Shown piece after piece: positions 32,835-41,146 of a stretch of DNA of 41,382 nucleotides. The stretch comes from JAYUHK01 sp043767025. Its GTDB lineage: Bacteria; Bacteroidota; Bacteroidia; Chitinophagales; Saprospiraceae. How positions within the stretch are numbered: the first letter of the stretch is position 1; every line of letters begins with the position of its first letter. Below the pieces are notes generated by a model, which made no database searches, was not told the DNA's origin, and saw only the letters and a list, made by a program, of their open reading frames with translations. The DNA lies in NCBI GenBank assembly GCA_043767025.1, contig JAYUHK010000083.1, forward strand, positions 1-41,382, given 5' to 3'. Position numbers and translations under genes: made by a program.

Positions 32835-33548
32835 ATGGATTCCGTTTTCTTTCCTTCGTCCGAGCGCGGGCGCGCCAATCACGGCTGGCTCGAAAGTAAT
32901 TTTTCTTTCAGCTTCGCCAATTATTACAATCCCGACAAGATGAATTTTGGCGCACTCCGAGTCCTCAACGACGACATCATCGCTGGCGGCACAGGCTTCG
33001 GGACGCACGCGCACGACAACATGGAGATAGTTTCGATACCGATTTATGGTGCTTTGGAACACAAAGACAACACTGGGCGGCACGAAATAATCAAGACAGG
33101 CGATGTGCAGATTATGAGTGCAGGAAGCGGTATTTCTCACTCCGAATACAATGCCTCGAAGACCGACAACGCAAATTTTTTGCAACTTTGGATTTTTCCA
33201 AAAATTCGCAATATTGACGCTCGCTATCAGCAGCTGACATTTGAGGTAGCGGAGCGGCAAAATCGTTTTCAATCTGTCGTGGCTCCCACAAAATCCGACG
33301 AGTCGCTTTGGATTAATCAAGATTCGTGGATTTCTTTGGGCGATTTTGATGCAAACCAAACCGTTCAGTTTTCTAAAAATATGACCTCCAACGGAATTTA
33401 TTTATTCGTCATTGACGGTGAAATAAATATTGGCAGCCAAAAACTCACAAAACGAGATGCCATAGGTCTGACTAATTTTGAGCAAACTGAATTTTCTGTT
33501 TCGGAAAAATGTAAACTGTTGGTCGTCGAAATCCCGATGACGGTTTAG
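32835..33548 (+). CDS. Pirin-family bicupin protein
   Basis: 237 aa, the YhhW-type short pirin length. The N-terminal cupin carries the metal ligands in GTGFGTHAHDNMEIVSIPIYG (His, His, Glu) and ISHSEYN (His). The pirin signature FGALRVLNDDIIAGGTGFG is clear. The second cupin lacks metal-binding histidines, as usual. Relatives act as quercetin 2,3-dioxygenases or redox-sensing co-regulators; the function here is undecided. It is cytoplasmic and ends at a strong shared terminator. Confidence 0.92.
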   Translation: MDSVFFPSSERGRANHGWLESNFSFSFANYYNPDKMNFGALRVLNDDIIAGGTGFGTHAHDNMEIVSIPIYGALEHKDNTGRHEIIKTGDVQIMSAGSGISHSEYNASKTDNANFLQLWIFPKIRNIDARYQQLTFEVAERQNRFQSVVAPTKSDESLWINQDSWISLGDFDANQTVQFSKNMTSNGIYLFVIDGEINIGSQKLTKRDAIGLTNFEQTEFSVSEKCKLLVVEIPMTV

Positions 33549-33597
33549 GAAATTTATTTGCAAGTAAGTCATTTTTATTTATTCCTCAAAAAGCTCA

Positions 33598-33640
33598 AAA
33601 AAAAAAAAGATATGCGCCTCACGGCGCATATCTTTTTTTT
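33598..33640. terminator. Bidirectional intrinsic terminator
   Basis: AGATATGCGCC (33608-33618) pairs with GGCGCATATCT (33623-33633) around TCAC, with an A run before and eight T after. It serves pirin (plus) and the PorE-like gene (minus). Confidence 0.92.
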
Positions 33641-33670
33641 GCTTTAAATTTCCAACAAGACGTATTTTAT

Positions 33671-36223
33671 TTAGAAAGGACAGCCTTGACAGTTGGATAC
33701 TTTAGGATTTTCGTTGGGTTTGGAGATGTGCGACGCAGCGTCGTCCATGCAGCCACGACAGCCCAAAACACGGAACTCGGTGCGGCGATTGAGCTGATGC
33801 TCTTTTTCGCTGCAAGGTATGTTGTTGGAGCATTTATTGACATTGACCGTTTCGCCATAACCGCGCGGCACCAAACGGTCGCGCTCGATACCGTGCGCCA
33901 CCAACCAACGAACTACTGCCTCCGCACGGCGTTGAGAGAGGCGATTGTTGTAACTGTTTGAGCCGCGAGAGTCGGTATGCGACGCTAATTCGATAATCAA
34001 ACTTGGATTCTCATTCAACATTCGCTGCAATTTTTCTAACTCTGGAACTCCTTCGTCACGAATATACGACTGGTCAAAATCGTAATAGATGTGCAACAAA
34101 TACGAAATCGCACCTGACTCGCCGATAGGTGGAGTCGGGCTTTTATCAAATATCGGGCTTTTGCTTTCTACTATTTTACCTTTTTTGTACTTGATTCCGC
34201 CGTGTTCGCCGTTGGCAGGCTTGTTCGTTTTGGGGTCAATATAATCCCCCAAAGAAGAGTCGTAATAAACGCTTGTCGGCTTCTCGGTCATGGTCGTAAT
34301 ATTATCGTTACTTTTGGGCATACCGTCTTTCACGGTCGTACCATTTTTCTCTATTACATTACCGTTGGAGGGCTGCGTACTTTTATCCACCAGCGTATTC
34401 TCGAGGAGCGGCTGCATGGTCAGATTGGCGCGCAGCTTGGTAGAGTCCAAACTTTTAGCGCACAGTTTTTCTGCGAATGAAGACAAGTAATTCTGCTTTT
34501 CGGCTTTCACTTTGTAGCAACAATCTTTTTTCAGATTGAATAAATATTTTCCTGATGCGTCTGTGGTCAGCGTGTCCGATTTTTGTCCGCAGTCATTGGT
34601 AAGCACCAACATTGCGCCTGAAAGCGGCAGTCCAGAGGCTTGGTCGAACACAACGCCGTCCAAAGTGAACGCATTTTCTTTTTCGAGTGGAATTTCGATC
34701 AAGATTTTACTTTCTTTCACATCTTTGGAGCAGGCTTCTTTGTCGCCTTTTTTGTAAGTTTCTTTTGAAGCGGTGTAAGTGCAGCACTCCCCTATTTTCA
34801 TATCCAAGCGCGCTTTTCCGTCTTTTCCTGTTTTGAGCGAAGTCTTGCCCGCCGTACAGTTGTTGGTTATTTCCGCTCCTTCGATAGGAAGTTTGGTATC
34901 TATATCGAATACAAAAATCTCTACAGGAATGGCTGTTTTTTTGAAACTATAAATATCATCGCGACCTGCGCCGCCAGTTCGGTCGGACGAAAAGTAACCG
35001 CAAGTGCCGGGGTCGTCCATCACGATACCAAAATCATCGGCAATAGTGTTGATAGGTGCGCCGATATTGACGACTTCGCCCCACTGACCGGGAGCTTTTT
35101 CGTCCATGTAGTAAATATCCAATCCGCCAAGACCGATGTGACCGTCGGAGGCAAAATAAAGGCGATTGCTTTTGTGAAAATAAGGAAAAAGCTCATTTCC
35201 TTCGGTATTGATTTGAGGTCCGAGATTCATCGGAGGTCCCCAACGACCGTTTTCTTGTTCGGACACATACAAATCCATTCCGCCAAAACCACCGGGCATA
35301 TCGGAGGCGTAATACAACTTTTTGCCATCGGCAGAAAGCGTTGGGTGAGCCGTCGAATACTCGTCGGAGTTGAAGGGCAAACTTTCTACATTCGACCAGC
35401 CATTACCGCTTGACTTGGCGGAATACACTTTTAATTTCACGATGCCTTCATCGCTTCTTCCAGTTTTTCCGTCCAAGTAATTATTTCGAGTAAAGAAAAT
35501 TTGAGATTGGTCTGCACTGAACGACACAGATGCGTCGTGGTATTTGGTGTTGAGTGTGTTGGAAAACTTTTCGGGTTTTCCGTACAAAAAGTTACAACTC
35601 GTGTCCGCTTTGACGGATTTTGCGTCGATATAATACAACTCTAAAAAGGGATTTCCTGTCCAACAGTGGGAGCGTTTTACTGCCGAACCTTTGTCGCGGT
35701 CGGACGCAAAGACGATACCGTTTTTGTACATTGCGGGACTAAAATCATCTAAATTGGAATTAAAATCCATGTGTTTGATGTCGTAGATACCTGCATTTTT
35801 GGTCATTAATTCATCTTCGTAGTCACAGGCTTTGACCAAATACTGTCCCCGTAGGTCGTCTGGCACTTCTTTCACATACTTTTCATACCATTCTTTTGCC
35901 AAATCGCATTTTCCGTTGCGCTGGAGAGCTTCGCCATAATACAACTTGTGGATTGGCAACGCTTCTGGCAAGCGCACGACCTGACCATACCAAAACTCGG
36001 CATTCGTCCAGTCGTTCACTTTTCGGTAACATTCGGCGATATTTATCTTGGCTTCGCCGTTGTCTTCACCCTCCAATATTTGGTTGTAAAGCGTGATAGC
36101 ACCTACATAATTGAGGTCTTTCATCATCTGTTTGGCGCGCTTTAGCTTTCCTGACTGTCCAAACATAACGCTCGACGCTAAAAAAACTAAACAAAATAGG
36201 GTAAAAAGTCTCTTAAAATTCAT
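33671..36223 (-). CDS. PorE-like OmpA-family protein (TPR, PD40 propeller, carboxypeptidase-regulatory, OmpA)
   Basis: 850 aa from the ATG at 36223. An in-frame ATG at 36277 is rejected because it lies inside MITE copy C and precedes a second, better signal peptide (MNFKRLFTLFCLVFLASSVMF). Domains in order: TPR-like helices (about 25-135); a PD40/WD40-like beta propeller (about 150-420; GIVFASDRDKG, KKLYYASDMPGGFGGMDLYV, RLYFASDGHIGLGGLDIYYM); two Cys-rich carboxypeptidase-regulatory-like repeats (about 435-625); a linker; and an OmpA peptidoglycan-binding domain (about 710-825; IYYDFDQSYIRDEG, ASHTDSRGSNSYNNRLSQRRAEAV). The order matches PorE of the T9SS, which ties the secretion machinery to peptidoglycan. 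It follows PorP/SprF and a type B cargo on the same strand. Confidence 0.82.
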   Translation of the reverse strand: MNFKRLFTLFCLVFLASSVMFGQSGKLKRAKQMMKDLNYVGAITLYNQILEGEDNGEAKINIAECYRKVNDWTNAEFWYGQVVRLPEALPIHKLYYGEALQRNGKCDLAKEWYEKYVKEVPDDLRGQYLVKACDYEDELMTKNAGIYDIKHMDFNSNLDDFSPAMYKNGIVFASDRDKGSAVKRSHCWTGNPFLELYYIDAKSVKADTSCNFLYGKPEKFSNTLNTKYHDASVSFSADQSQIFFTRNNYLDGKTGRSDEGIVKLKVYSAKSSGNGWSNVESLPFNSDEYSTAHPTLSADGKKLYYASDMPGGFGGMDLYVSEQENGRWGPPMNLGPQINTEGNELFPYFHKSNRLYFASDGHIGLGGLDIYYMDEKAPGQWGEVVNIGAPINTIADDFGIVMDDPGTCGYFSSDRTGGAGRDDIYSFKKTAIPVEIFVFDIDTKLPIEGAEITNNCTAGKTSLKTGKDGKARLDMKIGECCTYTASKETYKKGDKEACSKDVKESKILIEIPLEKENAFTLDGVVFDQASGLPLSGAMLVLTNDCGQKSDTLTTDASGKYLFNLKKDCCYKVKAEKQNYLSSFAEKLCAKSLDSTKLRANLTMQPLLENTLVDKSTQPSNGNVIEKNGTTVKDGMPKSNDNITTMTEKPTSVYYDSSLGDYIDPKTNKPANGEHGGIKYKKGKIVESKSPIFDKSPTPPIGESGAISYLLHIYYDFDQSYIRDEGVPELEKLQRMLNENPSLIIELASHTDSRGSNSYNNRLSQRRAEAVVRWLVAHGIERDRLVPRGYGETVNVNKCSNNIPCSEKEHQLNRRTEFRVLGCRGCMDDAASHISKPNENPKVSNCQGCPF

Positions 36224-36240
36224 GATTGAGATAATTTTAT

Positions 36241-36398
36241 GGAATGAAGAAAAAATAAAATACCCAAGTTTTTTCAAATAAATTCAATCAAGAACAAAGT
36301 ATTTTTGAGGCGCAACGCAGCGCGTTGTAACAAAAAAATAACGCAGTAATTGATTCAATTTGGCAGAAAAAATAGATAATTTATTTTAGAAGCCTTCC
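36241..36398 (-). mobile_element. 158-bp MITE-like palindromic element, copy C
   Basis: On the plus strand it runs GGAATGAAGAAAAAATAAAA to TTTATTTTAGAAGCCTTCC and is flanked by TAT on both sides (36238-36240 and 36399-36401). Its left arm aligns closely to the reverse complement of the right arm of copy B, and its centre is AACGC-AGC-GCGTT. It lies 17 bp upstream of the PorE-like start and therefore in its leader or promoter region, in the same orientation relative to the gene as copy B. Confidence 0.87.
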
Positions 36399-36531
36399 TA
36401 TGTAAAAAACAATTTTTTTAAACTCGAAAAATTGTTTTTTAAAGTTCAGAAAAAAAACGAACTTTAAATCGGGAAAATATTTTTATGAAATTACACAAGC
36501 CGTCCGATGAATTTTTTCAAAAAATCACCGT

Positions 36532-36569
36532 AAAAAGTAGTTGGTTCGCACGTTTGCGAACCAACTACT
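36532..36569 (-). terminator. Terminator of the PorP/SprF gene
   Basis: AGTAGTTGGTTCGCA (36536-36550) pairs with TGCGAACCAACTACT (36555-36569) around CGTT, a perfect 15-bp stem. On the minus strand a short T run (TTTTTAC) follows. It stands between the PorP/SprF stop and MITE copy C, so the PorE-like gene probably has a separate promoter or depends on read-through. Confidence 0.85.
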
Positions 36570-36585
36570 GACGTATTTTCTTTTA

Positions 36586-37578
36586 TTAGAAATAACGCGG
36601 CGTAACGACACGCTTGGTTTTGTAATCAAACTCGTAGCCGAGCATGACCTCCAAAGAACCAGCTGTAGCACTTCTCAATTTCGTGAGCGGTAAGTCGTAA
36701 GCAACGCCAACTCTAAAACCGTTGGTCATATAATACGATACCCAAACATCAAAAGAATCGTGCGAAGTAGAGTTATTGAACTGCTCCAAAGCTGCTCTGT
36801 ATGCGGCTCCAATCCAAAGTGTTTGATAGAAAAACAAAGACAAATCTAAATCTACCGACGTGGGAGCCGCCGTGTTTTTAAAAGCTACATCTTTGTTGAA
36901 ACGACTCAACCAACCAGAATTTTTGACCAATATCATCGGGCGGAACACCAAGTCCTCGCCACTCAAATTGATAGCACCACCCACAGAACCATAAAAATGG
37001 CGATATTGACGCGCCCAAATTGCCTCTTGTGGACTCTCTCGCAAACTCCACTCTATTAGTTGTGGGCAAGCCGCACCGATGAAGAATGATTTTGAATAGT
37101 AATACAATCCTACTCCAAAGTTAGGTTTCCAAAGGTTAAGATTTCCTTGAAAAGAAGGGTCAATAGTGGTAACTCTGGAAACTTTTGACCAATCTGCGCG
37201 CCAGTTCGTGAACCCGCCCTGCAAGCCGATGGATAATTTTGCATCGCCCATCGGGATTCTGTACGCATAGCTTGCGTTCAGATTGAGCGTATTCATGGGT
37301 CCGATTTTGTCATTGACCAACCCAAAACCCAATCCTATCCGCTCGGACTGAAGCGGACTGTGGATAGTAAATGCTTGCGTAGCAGGTGCGCCCTCTACCG
37401 AAACCCATTGAGTGCGGTGCAGGACGTTGATAGCCATGTGGTCGCGTGCGCCAGCGTAAGCAGGATTAAAAACGAGTGGCACGAACATGTACTGCGTGAA
37501 TTGAGCTTGCTGTTGTGCGTGTGTTGTTTGTGTTGCAAACAAAATGGCAACGGCAAACAGTGTGAGTGTTTTTTTCAT
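36586..37578 (-). CDS. PorP/SprF-family T9SS membrane protein
   Basis: 330 aa. The signal peptide ends near ATQTTHAQ. The PorP/SprF signature follows at once: FTQYMFVPLVFNPAYAGARD, then INVLHRTQWVSVEGAPATQAF and GLGFGLVNDKIGPMN, leading into an outer-membrane beta barrel (about 14 strands) ending with an aromatic YF terminus. SprF-like proteins are needed for secretion and attachment of type B T9SS cargo, and this gene lies 114 bp downstream of such a cargo gene. It ends at the 36532-36569 hairpin. Confidence 0.92.
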   Translation of the reverse strand: MKKTLTLFAVAILFATQTTHAQQQAQFTQYMFVPLVFNPAYAGARDHMAINVLHRTQWVSVEGAPATQAFTIHSPLQSERIGLGFGLVNDKIGPMNTLNLNASYAYRIPMGDAKLSIGLQGGFTNWRADWSKVSRVTTIDPSFQGNLNLWKPNFGVGLYYYSKSFFIGAACPQLIEWSLRESPQEAIWARQYRHFYGSVGGAINLSGEDLVFRPMILVKNSGWLSRFNKDVAFKNTAAPTSVDLDLSLFFYQTLWIGAAYRAALEQFNNSTSHDSFDVWVSYYMTNGFRVGVAYDLPLTKLRSATAGSLEVMLGYEFDYKTKRVVTPRYF

Positions 37579-37628
37579 AGAAATATGAAATTGATTGTTA
37601 AGAAAAAAAATTTATTAAAAATAAAATA

Positions 37629-37636
37629 CAAAGTTA
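37629..37636 (-). promoter_or_regulatory. Candidate -7 box (TAACTTTG) for PorP/SprF
   Basis: The minus strand reads TAACTTTG, 51 bp upstream of the ATG at 37578, in the 114-bp gap after the type B cargo gene. It would allow PorP/SprF to be made independently of the cargo. No -33 element is seen. Confidence 0.35.
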
Positions 37637-37692
37637 AGGACTTTTATTGAAAAAAGCTATACCTCATTGATATTCAGTTATTTGTTATGTGT

Positions 37693-40548
37693 TTATCTAT
37701 GGATTTGGACGTAGCCCGCTATGTTTTTTTGCCCTGCAACGCCCGTAGAAAAGACATAAAAATAAGTGCCGTCGGGCAAGTTATCTCCTTTCCAAGTTCC
37801 GCCCCAATCATTTTGATAATTTTTGACATTCAGCACTTGGTGTCCCCATCTTGTATAGACGCAAAGCGTGTGATTAGGGTACTTATCGAGTCCGTCAATC
37901 GTAAAAACGTCATTAATATTGTCGCCATTGGGCGAAAAACCGTCATATATTTTGAACGGTTTATCCAGAACGCCACACTCCACATACACGACCACAGTAG
38001 CGGTATCGCAGCCGCCAGCGTTGCAAATCACATATTTAAAAATATCCGTGCCGCCACAAAAGTCTGCACTTGGGCGATATACTACACTCCCGTCGGGACT
38101 GAAAACAACCGTCCCAAAGAGCGGTCCCAAACCAATCAGTTGAAAAAATTGAGTTCGCACGCCAGCTACTGTGTCGTTGAGTACTACATTTATCGTGATT
38201 GGAGTATTTTGAAGCGTCGTGTCTTTGTCGTCTTTCGCAATCGGCGGCGCAATCGGAATCGTCGGGTCAAGCCCGCCTACGATGATAATAGTCGTGTCAC
38301 AAATTCCTTGATTGTTACAAATAACAATGCACGCCGTGTCTGCTCCTGCGCCGATAGCGGTAGCCGTCACGCAAAGCGTTTGAGGGTTGAGGACGAAATT
38401 AATAGAAGTCCCCGACGAACTCGGACAGACATTCACCAAAGAAATAATTGGGCTTGTCACTTCGGACGTGTCAATGCAGTATTTTCTGGTCTTTCCGATG
38501 GTCAGTGTATCCGACACCAAACTCGGCGTTGGGCGAATGGCTTTTATTCCATTTATGATGTAAATAGTAGTGTCACAAATCCCTTGATTGTTGCAAAGCA
38601 CTATGCAAGCCGTGTCTGCTCCTATGGCGGTCGAAGTAGCTGTCAGGCAGTGTGTGATTGGGTTCAAAACAAAACTCACAGAAGTTCCCGACGAACTCGG
38701 ACAGATATTCGTAAAGCTCGTATAAGGCGGCGCGACCTGCGAAGTATCTACGCAATAAATCCGTGTCCGCCCAACCGATAGAGTGTCGTTTATCAGGCTT
38801 GGCGTAGGGATTATGATACCATTCACACCGTTCACGATGATAATAGTTGTGTCACAAACCCCAAAATTATCACAAATAACAATGCACGCAGTGTCTGGAC
38901 CAATCGTTGCCGCAGCAGCCGTCACACAGAGCGTTTGGGGATTCAGCACAAAGTTGATAGAGCTGCCAGAATTGTTGGGACAAATATTTGTAAAGTTGAT
39001 GACCGTTCCCGAAAGTTGGATGGTATCGATACAGTATGTTCGGGTTTTTCCGACGGTCAGCGTGTCATTGATTCGTGCTAATTGTGGATTCAAAACGGTA
39101 ATAAAAACCTTGACCGTATCGAACAGACCGCCTGCATCTTTCACCAAAATATAGGCAGTATCAGTGCCTCCACCGACCGTTCCAGAGAAATTTATACGCA
39201 CCCCTTTCATACCCGAAGCGGTCGTACAAGTATCGGGAGTTTGAAACAATCCGTTGTCACCTTGCGGACTTATATTTTGGATAGAAACGATTGGCGTTGG
39301 AAATTTCGGCAGCGCAATACAAGTATCTATGGCACTGTTCACGAAAATAGTATCAAGAAAACTTACTTTATTCACCCTAAAAACTTCGACGATTAAATTC
39401 GTGGTGTCACAAAATCCAAAGCTGTCACAAACTACGATGCAAGCAGTGTCAAGCCCTGCAACCGCCGTACCCGTGTAGGACACGCAAAAAGTAATCGGAT
39501 TAATCGTAAAAACAACATTCGTCCCCGACGAACTGGGGCAAATATTGACAATACTCGCTGGAAAAGAACCGAGCACAGTGGTATCTATACAAAAAGTATT
39601 CACTCCCGAATTGGTCGTAATCGTGTCCCGAATGACGTGAACGCCGCCAGTCAGATTTTTGGTAGTGATGATAAAAGTGGTCGTATCACAAATCCCGAGT
39701 TGGTCACAAAAAACAAAACAAGCCGTGTCTTTGCCCGGCGTTAGCCCCTTGAAGACTACACACGAATCGTTGTTGATGAGTGAAAACTGAACATTTGTCC
39801 CCGACGAGCTGGGGCAAATATTTTTTATCTTAATAGGTTTTCCAAGTAGTTGTTCAAACCCCAAACAAATCGTATCGGAGCGTCCCATCAGAATTTCTTG
39901 CGTTATCAACTGCGGTGTCACACACGCGGCAATAACTCGCACCGTATCTTTTGCCCCCGTTATTTTGTTTGTCAGTATCACTTCGTGGTTGCCTACGGCA
40001 ATATTAAAAAATGTCCCCTGCGAGTTGGTGCCGATGTTGAAACCAATAAAAGAAGGTGTATTAATCAACAAAACCGTAACGTCCATTTGCTTGTAAAAAG
40101 TGCCGCTTCGCCCGCCCGAGATAATCTGGGAAGTCGCATCTAACATCCACATTCCCATCGGGTCCCACTTGTTCATGGAGTCCACGAGAGCGGGAATATT
40201 CTGAAAAATCCCCGAAAAAACTGTATTATTTACCTGCCAGCTGTCCAACCTATACGGACCGAGCGAACCCTGACCAAAGAGCGTAGAATAAGTGTAGGCG
40301 CGAGTGGTATCAATATTGCAGCCTTTGAGCGTAAGCGTGTCTGGATAAAGCAGCCCGTCCACCAAAATCTCTAATTTTTTAGCCGTATTGAGCGGCAAAT
40401 CCTTGAAACACACTTCCACTTTCGCAGCGCAGTTGTTGGTCTGTACGACCACAGAGTCTGCCCCGACAAACCCATTTTGAGCGTTTGCGGCGGTAGAAAA
40501 TAAAAATGGCAAAGCCAAAATAATAATTCGTAAAAGTAAGTTGTGCAT
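37693..40548 (-). CDS. Repeat-rich surface protein with T9SS type B (gliding motility-associated) C-terminal domain
   Basis: 951 aa from the ATG at 40548; an ATG four codons upstream is possible. The signal peptide is HNLLLRIIILALPFLFSTAANAQ. An N-terminal beta domain (about 25-215) is followed by about six repeats of 92-93 residues, each with the pattern DTLxxGxTRxYCIDT, NICPSSSG, LCVTA and DTACIVICDNxGICDTT. One unit is divergent and lacks the cysteines. A cadherin/VCBS-like module comes next (DDKDTTLQNTPITINVVLND...). The C-terminus (from YDGFSPNGDNINDVFTIDGL, about 85 aa, ending YVQIHR) is the type B CHU_C sorting domain. It should be exported by T9SS with PorP/SprF encoded next. It is probably an adhesin or surface fibre (inference). 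Confidence 0.88.
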   Translation of the reverse strand: MHNLLLRIIILALPFLFSTAANAQNGFVGADSVVVQTNNCAAKVEVCFKDLPLNTAKKLEILVDGLLYPDTLTLKGCNIDTTRAYTYSTLFGQGSLGPYRLDSWQVNNTVFSGIFQNIPALVDSMNKWDPMGMWMLDATSQIISGGRSGTFYKQMDVTVLLINTPSFIGFNIGTNSQGTFFNIAVGNHEVILTNKITGAKDTVRVIAACVTPQLITQEILMGRSDTICLGFEQLLGKPIKIKNICPSSSGTNVQFSLINNDSCVVFKGLTPGKDTACFVFCDQLGICDTTTFIITTKNLTGGVHVIRDTITTNSGVNTFCIDTTVLGSFPASIVNICPSSSGTNVVFTINPITFCVSYTGTAVAGLDTACIVVCDSFGFCDTTNLIVEVFRVNKVSFLDTIFVNSAIDTCIALPKFPTPIVSIQNISPQGDNGLFQTPDTCTTASGMKGVRINFSGTVGGGTDTAYILVKDAGGLFDTVKVFITVLNPQLARINDTLTVGKTRTYCIDTIQLSGTVINFTNICPNNSGSSINFVLNPQTLCVTAAAATIGPDTACIVICDNFGVCDTTIIIVNGVNGIIIPTPSLINDTLSVGRTRIYCVDTSQVAPPYTSFTNICPSSSGTSVSFVLNPITHCLTATSTAIGADTACIVLCNNQGICDTTIYIINGIKAIRPTPSLVSDTLTIGKTRKYCIDTSEVTSPIISLVNVCPSSSGTSINFVLNPQTLCVTATAIGAGADTACIVICNNQGICDTTIIIVGGLDPTIPIAPPIAKDDKDTTLQNTPITINVVLNDTVAGVRTQFFQLIGLGPLFGTVVFSPDGSVVYRPSADFCGGTDIFKYVICNAGGCDTATVVVYVECGVLDKPFKIYDGFSPNGDNINDVFTIDGLDKYPNHTLCVYTRWGHQVLNVKNYQNDWGGTWKGDNLPDGTYFYVFSTGVAGQKNIAGYVQIHR
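38270..39760 (-). repeat. Tandem coding repeats of about 277 bp in the type B protein
   Basis: The segment encoding DTACIVxCxNxGxCDTT recurs at 38290, 38567, 38845, 39400 and 39680 on the plus coordinate, with a divergent unit at about 39120; the spacing is 276-279 bp. The three rightmost-in-protein units (38260-39060) share long nearly identical DNA stretches, so recent duplication or recombination is likely. The array is in frame, so copy-number change would not break the gene. Confidence 0.8.
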
Positions 40549-40560
40549 AAATATATTCAT

Positions 40561-41040
40561 GGTTTATTTCTCAATCAGATAATCATTTGGGTAAAAAATG
40601 AGCGGCGAAAACGATGTATTATTTAAAATATAATAATTTTCTTTAATTCTTTATCTATTGATAAATAGACAGATAAGTTGGAAAATGGAAAAGTGTGCGT
40701 TTGGGTAGTGCTTATTTCATAAATCGCACAGTATAAAAGTGTCGAAAATCGTGCCAACTTGCTGATAATGAGATACATATAAAATATTTTAATAATATAA
40801 TGCCGCTCCTGAAATAGATTTCAACGCTCTATTTGAGGCTCAAATATTGAGCTATAGAAGTCATCGAAACTTTATGAACCATATTGACTTTCCGCAAAAA
40901 TTTGCGCCTCCGCCAATTTCAATGTGTCATTTTTAGTTTAATCCATGAACAACTCAATAAAAATTTCATTGTGTCAAAAATACACAAAGCCACATTAAAT
41001 GTTAAAATTTTACTTTTTTTGAAAAATAAATGTGAAAAAA
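40561..41040. other. AT-rich intergenic stretch, no gene seen
   Basis: The 480 bases between two divergent genes carry no convincing coding frame. One short hairpin is present, TATTTGAG-G-CTCAAATA around 40830-40846. No match to the -7 consensus was found for the minus-strand type B gene. The right end of the gap contains the promoter listed at 41041. Confidence 0.5.
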
Positions 41041-41071
41041 TTTGATATTTAAAAATAAAAGTGTAGGTTTG
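41041..41071 (+). promoter_or_regulatory. Promoter of the 41147 lipoprotein gene (TTTG-N19-TAGGTTTG)
   Basis: TTTG at 41041-41044, a 19-bp spacer and TAGGTTTG at 41064-41071 form a consensus Bacteroidota promoter. The expected start site is about 41078, giving a 70-nt leader to the chosen ATG and only 9 nt to the in-frame ATG at 41087. Confidence 0.7.
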
Positions 41072-41146
41072 TTATATTCTTTAAAAATGATTATTGAATT
41101 GTGGCAATCAAAAATTAGTCACAATTTTTCTGAAAATACCACAACT

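Noticed and set aside
36224..36277. Upstream in-frame start for the PorE-like gene
   Set aside because: The extra 18 codons come mostly from MITE copy C and precede a better signal peptide that starts at 36223.
37687..38781. 364-codon open frame on the plus strand
   Set aside because: It is antisense to the type B surface protein, whose domains are clear. The frame has no signal or domain and is kept open by the repeated composition of the opposite strand.
38270..39060. Regular repeats resembling a CRISPR or satellite array
   Set aside because: The period is about 277 bp, in frame, and encodes a conserved protein module; there are no short repeats with unique spacers.
40826..40852. Possible fifth copy of the MITE-like element
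   Set aside because: Only CAACGCTCT and GCTCAAA resemble the core; ends, length and flanks do not match. It is a short independent hairpin.
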